Shown in pieces: positions 1-7,313 of a DNA stretch of 34,126 bases. The position numbers were made by a program, and so were the translations under genes. The notes under the pieces are model-generated. The model saw only the letters and a program-made list of their open reading frames with translations, was not told the DNA's origin and did not search any database. The stretch covers positions 1 to 34,126 of the forward strand of contig CALLCO010000190.1 in assembly GCA_937998695.1 (NCBI GenBank), given 5' to 3'. This stretch comes from Candidatus Ozemibacteraceae bacterium (GTDB taxonomy: Bacteria > Muiribacteriota > Ozemobacteria > Ozemobacterales > Ozemobacteraceae). How positions within the stretch are numbered: position 1 is the stretch's first letter; every line of letters begins with the position of its first letter.

Positions 1-32
1 AGCACGAGGGGAAGGGCGAAGCGGCGTTTCAT
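1..32 (-). CDS. 5' end of a secreted protein (partial)
   Basis: Only the first ten codons lie in the window. The minus-strand ATG at 32-30 follows a clear GGAGG ribosome binding site (about 7 bases upstream), and the product begins MKRRFALPLV, a basic n-region followed by hydrophobic residues, typical of a Sec signal peptide. It lies downstream of, and on the same strand as, the LysM/M15 peptidase gene, 165 bp away. Nothing can be said about the mature protein. Confidence 0.55.
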   Translation of the reverse strand, partial: MKRRFALPLV

Positions 33-197
33 CGTGGTGACCTCCGGGTAAGATCTTGGCGATATTCTACCACCAGAATCGGTGGAGGGAAGAGGCCGTA
101 TGCCAGGGGAAACGCCCACCCAGCCCACCGGATTGGGGCGGCGGCGGGTGGGCGCCCTGGCGCTGGAAACAGGCCTGCCGGCGAGGCCGACATGGGC

Positions 198-1343
198 TCA
201 GTATCCTGTGCAGTATTGGAAATGCATCGGGTCATTGGGAAGCTGATAGAACCCGTATTTCCGGAAGACCTCGGCCAATTGCCGCTGGCCGTCGGTCATC
301 TGGCTCGAACCCATGGGGTTTTCAGAGGCGTTGAGATCGACAGCGATGCCCCAGGCATGGGTGCTCGGGGTCGAACCGCCCCGTTTGTTGCGGTTGTTGT
401 AGCAGCCGTCGAAGGTCTTGATATGCTGTGACAGGCCCCGGGACTTGATCTCATCGAAGACGGCCTTCAGGCGGGCCGCGATCAGCCGGTGGCAGGTGAC
501 CGAGACCATCCGGCCGCCGGGGCCGGCCGCCATGCTGACCGTGGTCTGGTTCGTGCCGCGCGAGCCGAACACCCGCTCGATCCCGGCCCGGCCGTCGGGG
601 CGCTCGAGGGGAGGCAGCCCGGCGACCCCGCCGGTGCCGCCCGAGTCGGTCCCCGTCGAACCCGACCCGCCGCCGGTGGTGCCCGTGGAGGTGCCCGACG
701 TGGTGGTTCCTGTTCCCGAACTCGTGGTTCCGGTGGAGCCGCCACCCGGGATCGTGAGCACCCACCCCGGATAGATGAGGTTGGGGTTCTTGAGCAGGCT
801 GGGATACTTGTCCTTGTTGGCCTCGACCAGCTCGGTATACCGGCTGCCGCTGCCCAGGAAGCGCTCGGCGATCGTCCAGAGGGAGTCACCCTGAACGACG
901 GTATAGGTGCCCGGGGTCGGAGACGATCCGGTGGACCCTATTCCGGTCGAGGTGCCCGTGCCGGTGGTGGTGCCGGTGCCGGTCAAGCCCAGCAGTTGCG
1001 CGATCATATCGAGCAGTGTTTTCAGGGAATTGAGGAATTTCTCGATGGAAGCTCCAATGGAATCGGCCGTGAGGCCGGCGGTCCCGGAGGGGGTGCCGGT
1101 GCTCGAGGTATCGGCGACCGCCGGGGCGGTCGCATCCGCATTTCCGGTGGTTTCCGTGGTGGCGGGAGGCGACACGGTGGGCGTTTCGGTCTGGACCACT
1201 CCGCCACCGGTAATTTCCTCATCAGACGAGAGGATCGCGTCCTGCCCGCCGTCCTCGGCCCATGTCCTCGACGGGAATGGTCCTCCCATCATGACCAGGG
1301 CGGTTACCACCACGGTGAGCAACATCATCATTCGGCGTCTCAT
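198..1343 (-). CDS. Secreted LysM + M15-type D,D-peptidase
   Basis: A 381-residue exported protein predicted to cleave peptidoglycan stem or cross-link peptides. Order of parts: signal peptide (about 1-28), a short acidic motif SSDEEITGGGVV (about 39-50), a Ser/Thr/Pro-rich stretch, a predicted amphipathic helix (about 98-120), a Gly/Thr-rich linker, a LysM peptidoglycan-binding domain (about 147-199, beginning YTVVQGDSLWTIA), another Gly/Thr/Ser-rich linker, then an M15-type domain. Zinc ligands are visible as S-x-H329-x2-G-x-A-x-D336 and the terminal M-H374-F. The start at 1343 is chosen over upstream ATGs because AGGAGG sits six to seven bases before it. M15C/VanY-like enzymes are zinc carboxypeptidases or endopeptidases; which one this is cannot be read from sequence. 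Its N-terminal layout resembles that of the zincin at 21952. Confidence 0.85.
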   Translation of the reverse strand: MRRRMMMLLTVVVTALVMMGGPFPSRTWAEDGGQDAILSSDEEITGGGVVQTETPTVSPPATTETTGNADATAPAVADTSSTGTPSGTAGLTADSIGASIEKFLNSLKTLLDMIAQLLGLTGTGTTTGTGTSTGIGSTGSSPTPGTYTVVQGDSLWTIAERFLGSGSRYTELVEANKDKYPSLLKNPNLIYPGWVLTIPGGGSTGTTSSGTGTTTSGTSTGTTGGGSGSTGTDSGGTGGVAGLPPLERPDGRAGIERVFGSRGTNQTTVSMAAGPGGRMVSVTCHRLIAARLKAVFDEIKSRGLSQHIKTFDGCYNNRNKRGGSTPSTHAWGIAVDLNASENPMGSSQMTDGQRQLAEVFRKYGFYQLPNDPMHFQYCTGY

Positions 1344-1670
1344 CTTTGGCCTCCTGTGCATTGGCCTTCCTTTGCAAGGCATCGGCTGAAGAAAATACGC
1401 TTCATACCCGTGCGGCGTTACATCCCGGAAGCCTTATTGCCCGATTCGCGCGTATGCCTCCCTTGCCTGGGAAAAACCCGGGGTGGTATCCTCGGTAGGT
1501 TTCCGCTCATTCCTCTCCAAGAGGGTTGGCCGACAACTGCCTACCCGTGAACAAGATCTCGGACCCAAGACAGTCGTGGGGCTCGATGGCGGGGTTGGCC
1601 CTCACCGCGACCCCCACCAAAGGACTCGGCCGGGGAATCACCGATCGACCCGGCCGGTAAGGAGTCGACC
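1344..1670. other. Divergent intergenic region
   Basis: This 327 bp gap separates the leftward peptidase from the rightward acyl ligase and should hold promoters for both. I see no strong -35/-10 pair, no RNA gene and no convincing ORF. AAGGAG at about 1660 is the ribosome binding site of the ligase. Confidence 0.4.
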
Positions 1671-3407
1671 ATGGCGCTTCCCAGGATTGGCTACGACGTC
1701 GGGAAAGAAAGTCTGCGCAACAACTGCTTCTGCTTCCTGCAGGAGCATGTTGAAAAGCATCCCGACCGGGTATGCATGAAGTGGGTCAACACGAAGAACA
1801 AGTTGTGGTTCGACTACAACCCTTTCGCCCGGACGCTGACGCACGACACCTTTACGTATAAAGATATTTATGACATGGTCGTCCATGTGGCTGCTGGCTA
1901 CCAGAAGCTCGGCATCAAGAAAGGCGACCTCGCCCTGGTGTACGTGCCCATGATTCCATGGCTCTATTCGGGGATGTTCGCTTTCCAGATGCTGGGGGCC
2001 ACCTGTATCTTCCTCGATTCTTTCGCGCGGGCCGAACAGCTCGGGTTCGTGGCTGACCTCTGCAAGCCCAAGGTCTGGCTGTCGGGCGAGCGCGGATTCG
2101 CCATGGGCGCAGGGCAGCCCGCCCTCGAGGCCATTCCCATCAAGATCAACATGGGCCCCTGCACGAAGACCTGGACCGCCCGCTTCGAGGAGCTGCTCAA
2201 GACCCCCGAGGTCGCGCAGCCGGTACCGCTCGAGCAGGAACACACCGCTCTCATCACGTTCACCACCGGGTCGTCCGGCACGCCCAAAGGGGCCGACCGT
2301 TCCCATCGCTTCCTGGCGGCGCAGCATTACGCCATCGACGCCTGCCTGCCGTATGAAGAAACCGACCTCGACCTTCCGGTCTTCCCCATCTTCTCGTTGA
2401 ACAATATCGCGGCGGGAGTGCCCACCGTCTTGCCCGCCATCAACGTGGCCGAGCCGGCCGACAACGATGCCTACGTGCTCTACACGCAGATCAAAGGCGA
2501 GGGCATCACCACCCTGACCCTGAATCCCTCATTGCTCAACGGGTTGAACAAATACTGCCTCGAAAAAGGCCTGACTCTGCCAGGATTGCGGCGCGTCGCG
2601 GCCGGTGGCGCCGCCGTCTCACGCGACGTGGTGGCCGAGTTCGCGAAGATCGCCCCGAACGCCGAACTCGTCGTCATGTACGGCTCGACCGAGGCGGAAC
2701 CGATGTGCCACATCACCGGGAAGGAGATGCTCGCCCAACGCAGCGTCACCGAGGACGATCCAGAACTCGTCGATGCCGGCGTCAACGTCGGCCACTTCGC
2801 CGAGGGGTTGCAGTACAAGTTCATCAAGATCGTGCGCGGCCCCATCGAGATCGCCTCCGACAGCCAGTGGGCCGACCTCGAAGTGCCGCGCGGCAGCGTC
2901 GGCGAACTGCTGGTCGCCGGCGAGCACGTCTGCCGCGCCTACTACAACGACCCCGAGGCTTTCAGGAAGTCGAAGATCCGCGATCACCACAACGTCGTCT
3001 GGCATCGCACGGGCGATCTCGGGCGGCTCGACGAGAAGGGCAACGTCTGGATCGTCGGCCGCATCCACAACGTCATCGAGCGCGCGGGCGAGTATCTCTT
3101 CCCCGTTCAGCCGGAGGTTGTGCTGAAGCGCCAACCCTACACCCGGCTGGCCGCTTATCTCGGGGTTCCCGATGCGAAGCTCGGCGAGAAGACCGTCTGC
3201 GTGATCGCCCCGAAAGACGTCGCCGACATCAAGAACGCCAAGCTCTGCGCCGAACGCGAAGCCGAGATTCGCCGTGTCATGGCCAAGAACAAGATCCCGG
3301 TCGATCAGGTGATCTTCCATCCCGACATCCCCATGGATCTGCGCCACCGCTCGAAGGTCGAATACGGCATCCTCCGCGACGAGCTGAAAAAGGCAGGGCT
3401 GGTGTAG
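1671..3407 (+). CDS. AMP-forming acyl ligase, OleC-like
   Basis: A 578-residue member of the ANL superfamily, which activates carboxylates as acyl-adenylates. Visible motifs are the phosphate loop FTTGSSGTPKG (197-207), the A5-type motif YGSTEAEP (337-344), RTGDLG with the hinge-region GRIHNV, and a C-terminal Lys in HRSKVEYG. The stretch FHPDIPMDLRHRSK resembles the FPVD-RHN-K ending of OleC-type enzymes, and VWHRTGDLGRLDEKG also fits them. OleC makes beta-lactones from beta-hydroxy acids in olefin synthesis, but no oleA, oleB or oleD is present here, so a general fatty acyl-CoA ligase is equally possible. AAGGAG precedes the ATG by about 7 bases. The gene appears to be monocistronic. Confidence 0.85.
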   Translation: MALPRIGYDVGKESLRNNCFCFLQEHVEKHPDRVCMKWVNTKNKLWFDYNPFARTLTHDTFTYKDIYDMVVHVAAGYQKLGIKKGDLALVYVPMIPWLYSGMFAFQMLGATCIFLDSFARAEQLGFVADLCKPKVWLSGERGFAMGAGQPALEAIPIKINMGPCTKTWTARFEELLKTPEVAQPVPLEQEHTALITFTTGSSGTPKGADRSHRFLAAQHYAIDACLPYEETDLDLPVFPIFSLNNIAAGVPTVLPAINVAEPADNDAYVLYTQIKGEGITTLTLNPSLLNGLNKYCLEKGLTLPGLRRVAAGGAAVSRDVVAEFAKIAPNAELVVMYGSTEAEPMCHITGKEMLAQRSVTEDDPELVDAGVNVGHFAEGLQYKFIKIVRGPIEIASDSQWADLEVPRGSVGELLVAGEHVCRAYYNDPEAFRKSKIRDHHNVVWHRTGDLGRLDEKGNVWIVGRIHNVIERAGEYLFPVQPEVVLKRQPYTRLAAYLGVPDAKLGEKTVCVIAPKDVADIKNAKLCAEREAEIRRVMAKNKIPVDQVIFHPDIPMDLRHRSKVEYGILRDELKKAGLV

Positions 3408-3733
3408 GGCTGCGCTTGCTTGCAGGTTCTTCTGATTGGCCTGGCGGGGGTGTCAGGAAACCGCCGAATCGTTCTCCCGCGTGCTCCTGACCCTCGGGCC
3501 GTTCTTCCCAGAAAGCCATCTGGCCATCTGGACGAGCTGTTGGCCGGTGGACCCGCCGGGACCCATGGATGCGGATGACCTGGGGCCACTGCCTTCGGCC
3601 ATGCGGAGTCCATTAACCCAACTTAACCCAAGACCATGGTGAGTGGCCTGGTATGCCGTAAAGCGGGAATGGGGGCGGAAGAGATTTCCTTCCAGGTGAA
3701 CTGGGGGCTTTGATCGGGCCGCCTCGAACCTAA
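3408..3733. other. Intergenic region without recognisable content
   Basis: No gene, RNA or strong hairpin is visible between the ligase stop codon and repeat copy S1. Overlapping ORFs here have no recognisable domain and poor codon bias. Confidence 0.4.
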
Positions 3734-3896
3734 GTTTCGCCGTCGCCGTTGTCGTTGTTCGGGCTACGGAATCGTTGTCGGGAAGAGCATCCACGAAGGG
3801 CGGGGGTGTAATGTCACGGGCTCTTCCGTTACCCAGAGGGCGTCTAATGGGCGACCCCCAGGGCAGTTATGGGATCTCGTTGGATCGAAGAACATG
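3734..3896 (-). repeat. Dispersed repeat S, copy 1
   Basis: This roughly 160 bp stretch closely matches 29704-29860 in the same orientation, including the blocks GGGCTACGGAA, GGGAAGAGCATCC, GGCGGGGGTGTAATG, GGGCTCTTC and GATCTCGTTGGATCGAAGAA. GGAAGAGC and GCTCTTCC within it could form a stem. On the minus strand both copies carry a 43-codon ORF with the same ATG and TAG (here 3895 to 3764) and no indel, but most differences change the amino acid, so selection on the peptide is doubtful. The second copy overlaps a transposase remnant, so this may be IS-derived debris. Confidence 0.75.
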
Positions 3897-3919
3897 GCAG
3901 CTTCAAGCTCTGGAAGGAG

Positions 3920-4446
3920 CTACCCGGCGGTCGACGGAAGCTTCTCCTGGACCGGGATGCTGGACTTCTGTTTCAGGTGGGCGAGAATCCGTCGCCCTTC
4001 CTGCTCGTCATCAGTCACGAACAACAGCATCTGCCCCTTGGGCGAAGACCAATAGATCGAAATCCGAAACCGGGTAAACCTTTTGTTTCTGTAATATAGT
4101 AATGCCGGCCATAAGTGTAATACTTCTCCTGTGTCCATAGGAACGTGCCTCCCTCATCGATGGGTGTGGCGGGCCGCACGAAAGGGAGGGAGAAGGGGAA
4201 GGGAATCTGGAAAAAGCTCAAAGCACTGGCGATCGTCCGCTGTCGGAGATGGATGATCGTTTCCATCTGATACCCCAGAATCAGCAAAGCCACCAGAATG
4301 AGGGGAAAGGTAGCTATCAGGTAATAGAACTCTTGGAACGCGGGAAAGAGTCCGGCGAACAGCAAGGGAATGGACAGGAGTTTCACCCAGAGAATTTCGT
4401 GGCCAAAGACGATCTCTTCATCGGTCATGGCGACCAGATTCAACAT
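3920..4446 (-). pseudogene. Frameshifted small membrane protein
   Basis: The minus-strand ATG at 4446 has a good GGGGGAG ribosome binding site and encodes a protein with two adjacent hydrophobic segments (about residues 22-60), then a soluble part. In this frame the sequence becomes implausible after KYYTYGRHYYITETKG, ending RGRCCCS. The next frame continues sensibly as FTRFRISIYWSSPKGQMLLF and on to a stop at 3920. A one-base indel near 4070-4085, close to a run of four A in the coding strand, would join the two halves into about 175 residues. It could be a true pseudogene or a sequencing/assembly error. I do not recognise the family. Confidence 0.6.
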
Positions 4447-4479
4447 GAGATCTCCCCCTTGGTTGGTGATTTCTGTTGG

Positions 4480-4488
4480 ATTGTATCA
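4480..4488 (-). promoter_or_regulatory. Possible extended -10 promoter
   Basis: The minus strand reads TGATACAAT about 35 bases before the start of the frameshifted membrane gene: TACAAT preceded by TGN, an extended -10 element. No good -35 box is visible. Confidence 0.35.
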
Positions 4489-4744
4489 GAAGAAGCCCGC
4501 TAGACTCCCCCATCACCACGCGGGTCAGAGTTACTAATGAGTCTCCTTCTGCCCTACTCCCCCGAACTGAATCCCGACGAACTGGTCTGGAACTGCGTAG
4601 AGAGCAAGGTATCCCGCCGCGGCGGAAGATCCCAAAACGAGTTGAGGTGAGCGGCGGAGGCGGAACTTCAGCGCCTCCAGCGGTCCCCGGCAACCGTTCA
4701 GGGCCTTTTCAAGGAAAAACACGTTCGCTATGCCGCCTTATGAT
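4489..4744. other. Intergenic region without recognisable gene
   Basis: Short overlapping ORFs on both strands have no recognisable domain. Together with R copy 1 and the following stretch it forms a gene-free interval between the membrane gene and tmRNA. Confidence 0.35.
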
Positions 4745-4864
4745 GAGCCTGTTGCATGAATTGGCTTGTTGTTCGTCGTGTCCATAACGCTCCTGATCTG
4801 ATCGGCATCTCCGAATGGACTGTACATGAAAATGGGCTGTTTTGGGCATTCGCGCAACAGGCTC
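4745..4864 (+). mobile_element. R element, copy 1 (MITE-like)
   Basis: A 120 bp element with near-perfect terminal inverted repeats: it begins GAGCCTGTTGCATGAAT and its end, read backwards, is GAGCCTGTTGCGCGAAT (15 of 17 match). The interior, including ATCTCCGAATGG and ACATGAAAATGGGCTGT, is shared with the copies at 5738, 6990, 9123 and 27720. No transposase is encoded. A target duplication is not evident at this copy. Confidence 0.85.
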
Positions 4865-5182
4865 GTAAATCGGGAAAACTCTATTTTGCCAGCCGCTGCT
4901 TCCTTTGCCCAAGCCGATCTCCAAGGATTGCCGGCTCCCAAAAGCAGGTGGCAATCTGCGGTAATTGACCGAACTGTTCGCGCTGCATGCCCATCGCTCC
5001 CCCGGCCTGATTAGACAATTACCAACGCCCAGTCATCCCCCCACCTCGTAACCAAGAGATCAGGCACGGTACACTCCGATAGGTGCGCGCCTTCCTCTGG
5101 CAAAACAGATGCTGGCCCAAATGAAAATAACCTCAGAAGTGTCCCCAAAAAACGTCACCCCTGAGGCTATTTTCTTGGAAAA
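4865..5182. other. Intergenic region upstream of tmRNA 3' end
   Basis: No gene seen. Inverted CCTCAG (5131-5136) and CTGAGG (5161-5166), flanked by T-rich sequence on the minus strand, could be a second, weaker terminator for ssrA. Confidence 0.4.
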
Positions 5183-5197
5183 GCGCTCCCAGAGCGC
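5183..5197 (-). terminator. Rho-independent terminator of ssrA
   Basis: On the minus strand GCGCTC-TGG-GAGCGC forms a six-pair stem with a three-base loop, followed directly by TTTT. It lies five bases after the mature tmRNA 3' end. Confidence 0.65.
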
Positions 5198-5202
5198 ATC
5201 TA

Positions 5203-5562
5203 TGGAGGTGGCGGGAATCGAACCCGCGTCCGAAGAGGATCACAGACACCGTCTACCATCATGTCCTGCGTTTTTTTGGTTTAAGGCTTTCGTAACCCGC
5301 AGGCCGGTCTCTACTCACCCGAGCCGTCTGGAACGTCTCGATGCCGTGGGCCAGGGGCCCCCCACGTCACCCAGCCGGATTTGTCGTCGGTTCTTCGGGA
5401 GCCTACCGGCGTCGTCCCCCGGGAACCGTCGGGCCTAATTAGGCCGCGAGTGCCAGGTCTTCGTTGGCAGTTGTTTTTTTGATCGATTTTTTACGAGGCC
5501 CTTCGACCAACCTCGGATGGCAGGTGGCAGCTCACGCTCCCCGTCGAAACCAGGACACCCCC
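5203..5562 (-). ncRNA. ssrA: tmRNA
   Basis: A single-piece tmRNA of about 360 nt that rescues stalled ribosomes. The 5' end GGGGGTG pairs over seven bases with the 3' end CACCTCC, followed by discriminator A; CCA is not encoded. The hallmark TGGTTTCGACGGGGAG follows the 5' end, and the T arm GCGGGTTCGATTCCCGC precedes the 3' end. The tag reading frame ends in TAA and, taking GCC after CAACT as resume codon, encodes ANEDLALAA, so tagged proteins would end AANEDLALAA, a classical ClpXP/ClpAP degron. The resume codon is inferred by analogy with other bacteria; the LALAA ending is certain. R elements flank the gene on both sides. Confidence 0.95.
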
Positions 5563-5605
5563 GGGTAAAACGAAAACTACCGTCGGAACGACCTCCGACA
5601 CCAAT

Positions 5606-5634
5606 AATATAGGAACCCCAATCAAGCGCGTCAA
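5606..5634 (-). promoter_or_regulatory. Sigma70-type promoter of ssrA
   Basis: The minus strand shows TTGACG (5634-5629), a 17-base spacer and TATATT (5611-5606). Transcription would begin near 5599, giving a 5' leader of about 37 nt to be removed by RNase P before the mature end at 5562. Confidence 0.8.
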
Positions 5635-5674
5635 GGGACAATTTATGCCATCGAACGAAAAAACGCCCCGGGGA

Positions 5675-5692
5675 TATTATCTATAGATAGTA
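5675..5692. repeat. AT-rich palindrome upstream of ssrA
   Basis: TATTATCTA and TAGATAGTA abut as a near-perfect palindrome (8 of 9 pairs) in otherwise GC-rich DNA, about 40 bp upstream of the ssrA -35 box. Just beyond, GGGAT (5699-5703) and ATCCC (5710-5714) form a small hairpin followed by seven T on the plus strand (5720-5726), which could terminate rightward transcription. Either could be regulatory; no gene on the plus strand requires a terminator here. Confidence 0.4.
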
Positions 5693-5737
5693 TAGTGGGG
5701 GATAGACCAATCCCTGTCGTTTTTTTCTGCCATAATT

Positions 5738-5857
5738 GAGCCTGTTGCACGAATGGCCAAAACAGCCCATTTTCATGTACCGCCCATTCGGAGATGTCGA
5801 CCGGATCTGGGCTACTACGTACACTGCGAGCAAAAAACCGATTCATGCAACAGGCTC
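5738..5857 (-). mobile_element. R element, copy 2 (MITE-like)
   Basis: A 120 bp copy in the opposite orientation to copies 1, 3 and 4. Ends are GAGCCTGTTGCACGAAT and, complementary, ATTCATGCAACAGGCTC. The interior shares AAAACAGCCCATTTTCATGT and CCATTCGGAGATG with the others. It abuts a degraded reading frame to its right, so it may have inserted into a former gene. Confidence 0.85.
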
Positions 5858-6188
5858 GAATGGCCCGCAGGAAGGACCGATCGCGCTTCAGGTCGGCGAT
5901 CAGTCACTGATGCTCGGCGAGAAGTTCGTCAGGAGAACGAACATCCGGTGTCGGCGGGAATTCCTTGGGCTTTTTGGGCGCGGGACCTCTCCCAGCGGTT
6001 TGGGGGATGGAACGCGACAGTTTCCGAACGATCTCACACTCCTATAGTTCTACCATGAATCCGCCGGAAACGGAACCCACAGGTGGGGGGGCGGCGAGTG
6101 TATGAGGGATGGCGGCACTCGCCTGGATCGTTCCAGTGGTGGTTTTCGCAGAAAAGAAACAAAGAATTCAAGTTCGAATAAATTTCGC
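5858..6188. other. Gene remnant and lexA upstream region
   Basis: No intact gene. On the minus strand a frame from about 6040 reads EIVRKLSRSIPQTAGRGPAP and continues through a Pro/Lys-rich segment to LLAEHQ, stop, then LIADLKRDRSFLRAIR up to the edge of R copy 2. There is no start codon and there is an internal stop. It looks like a decayed gene, family unknown. Confidence 0.35.
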
Positions 6189-6217
6189 TTGATTTTCGTC
6201 TTTCATTCGCTTATATT
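6189..6217 (+). promoter_or_regulatory. lexA promoter
   Basis: TTGATT (6189-6194), a 17-base spacer and TATATT (6212-6217). Transcription should start near 6224, about 26 bases before the lexA ATG. Confidence 0.7.
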
Positions 6218-6226
6218 TGAATGGAA

Positions 6227-6239
6227 CGCACAACGTGCG
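6227..6239. promoter_or_regulatory. Candidate LexA operator
   Basis: A perfect inverted repeat, CGCAC-AAC-GTGCG, lies just downstream of the predicted lexA transcription start, a position where bound repressor would block transcription. It matches neither the E. coli (CTGT-N8-ACAG) nor the Bacillus (GAAC-N4-GTTC) LexA box. It is assigned by position and symmetry only. Confidence 0.4.
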
Positions 6240-6249
6240 GAGGTCTGAT

Positions 6250-6873
6250 ATGTCGCCTGATCCTTTGACGCCGAAGCAGAAAGCCGTGCTGACCTTCATT
6301 CGCTCTTTTTTTGCCCGGTGGGGGTATGCGCCCACCATTGCCGAGATCGGCGAGGGGTTGCACCTGTCATCGACGGCCACTGTCCACAAGCACCTGCAAG
6401 CCCTCGTCGACAAGGGTCACCTCGAGTCGCTGCCGCGTCGGTCGCGGGGGCTGGTGGTCAAGACCGAGCAGATTCCGGTCGGAGGTGGGGTCGAGGTGCC
6501 CCTGTTGGGCCGGGTGGCGGCCGGTCAGCCGATCGAGATCAGCGAGCTGCCCGAGACGATCTCCCTCCCCGAATGGATGATAGGACGGGGCGAAACCTTC
6601 GTACTGCAGGTGAAGGGCGAATCGATGATCGACGAAGCGATCAAAGACGGCGACCTGGTCATCGTCGAGAAGCGCGACACGGCCCGCAACGGCGAGATGG
6701 TGATCGCGTGTCTCGACGGCGAAGAGGTGACCCTCAAGCGGCTGTATCGCGAGGGCGACCGCGTGCGGTTGCAGCCGTCCAACCCGGTGATGCCGCCCAT
6801 CATCGTGGCTGATCGCGAGGTGACGATCAAGGGTGTGGTCATCGGCATCCTGCGCAAATATCGGCAGTTCTGA
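6250..6873 (+). CDS. lexA: SOS repressor LexA
   Basis: A 207-residue repressor of the DNA-damage response. The N-terminal winged helix-turn-helix spans about residues 7-70 (LTPKQKAVLTFI and ATVHKHLQALVDKGHL). The C-terminal S24-type autoprotease has the cleavage site A91-G92 in GRVAAGQP, nucleophile S125 in GESM and general base K163 in VTLKRL. All catalytic parts are intact, so RecA-stimulated self-cleavage is expected. The start at 6250 has GGAGG six bases upstream, so the extra residues possible from 6217 are unlikely. The gene lies between tmRNA and dinB, with R element copy 3 inserted after it. Confidence 0.95.
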   Translation: MSPDPLTPKQKAVLTFIRSFFARWGYAPTIAEIGEGLHLSSTATVHKHLQALVDKGHLESLPRRSRGLVVKTEQIPVGGGVEVPLLGRVAAGQPIEISELPETISLPEWMIGRGETFVLQVKGESMIDEAIKDGDLVIVEKRDTARNGEMVIACLDGEEVTLKRLYREGDRVRLQPSNPVMPPIIVADREVTIKGVVIGILRKYRQF

Positions 6874-6892
6874 ACCTGGACGACAGCCACCC

Positions 6893-6911
6893 CCGGGTCT
6901 GACTGACCCGG
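6893..6911 (+). terminator. Hairpin after lexA
   Basis: CCGGGTC-TGACT-GACCCGG forms a perfect seven-pair stem 20 bases after the lexA stop codon. There is no T run, so termination is possible but unproven. Confidence 0.4.
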
Positions 6912-6989
6912 TCGAACGAAGGGAGTGACCCTCGCGTGTCGCTCCCCAGAGGGGTACCGCCGCTCTGACGGTGATTTCAGAGAAGGAGA
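6912..6989. other. lexA to R-element spacer
   Basis: No feature seen. Together with R copy 3 and the dinB upstream repeats it fills the 440 bp lexA-dinB gap. Confidence 0.35.
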
Positions 6990-7108
6990 GAGCCTGTTGC
7001 ATGAATCGGTTTTTGCTCGTCGGGTACATAACGCCCCTGATTCGATCGGCGTCTCCGAATGGGCGGTACATGAAAATGGGCTGTGTTGTGTATTCGTGCA
7101 ATAGGCTC
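6990..7108 (+). mobile_element. R element, copy 3 (MITE-like)
   Basis: A 119 bp copy beginning GAGCCTGTTGCATGAATCGG and ending GTGCAATAGGCTC, orientation as copy 1. Flanking heptamers aggagag and cgaagag match at five of seven positions, which could be a decayed target duplication like the perfect one at copy 5. It separates lexA from dinB. Confidence 0.85.
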
Positions 7109-7133
7109 GAAGAGTCCATTGAATGAATCCGAC

Positions 7134-7145
7134 TTTTGGCCAAAA
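7134..7145. promoter_or_regulatory. Palindrome upstream of dinB
   Basis: TTTTGGCCAAAA is a perfect 12-base palindrome about 170 bp before dinB. It could be a regulator binding site; no protein can be assigned. Confidence 0.3.
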
Positions 7146-7201
7146 GAGACAATGTGACCCTGGTTTGACAAGGGGTTGCCGGGCAATCGCACCGGGCAGA
7201 G

Positions 7202-7237
7202 GCCGTATTTGGGTCTGCGACACCCAGAGGCCAAAAC
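7202..7237 (+). repeat. Direct repeat upstream of dinB, unit 1
   Basis: A 36 bp unit whose first 24 bases (GCCGTATTTGGG then TCTGCGACACCC) are identical to those at 7274; the last 12 are similar. The shared core has partial dyad symmetry (GGGT...ACCC). Confidence 0.75.
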
Positions 7238-7273
7238 GACGGCCGTGGCCCGGAGGTAGACCGCGACCTAGTC

Positions 7274-7309
7274 GCCGTATTTGGGTCTGCGACACCCTGG
7301 AGCAAAAAC
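7274..7309 (+). repeat. Direct repeat upstream of dinB, unit 2
   Basis: Second unit, 72 bp from the first. Its end carries the GGAG that serves as the dinB ribosome binding site, so this copy overlaps the translation signals. It may be a paired operator or a tandem duplication of the leader. Confidence 0.75.
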
Positions 7310-7313
7310 TGTC

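Noticed and set aside
198-1550. Long plus-strand and shadow ORFs opposite the M15 peptidase, ligase, hydantoinase and other genes
   Set aside because: In GC-rich DNA the strand opposite a real gene often stays open. These lack domains, ribosome binding sites and sensible composition.
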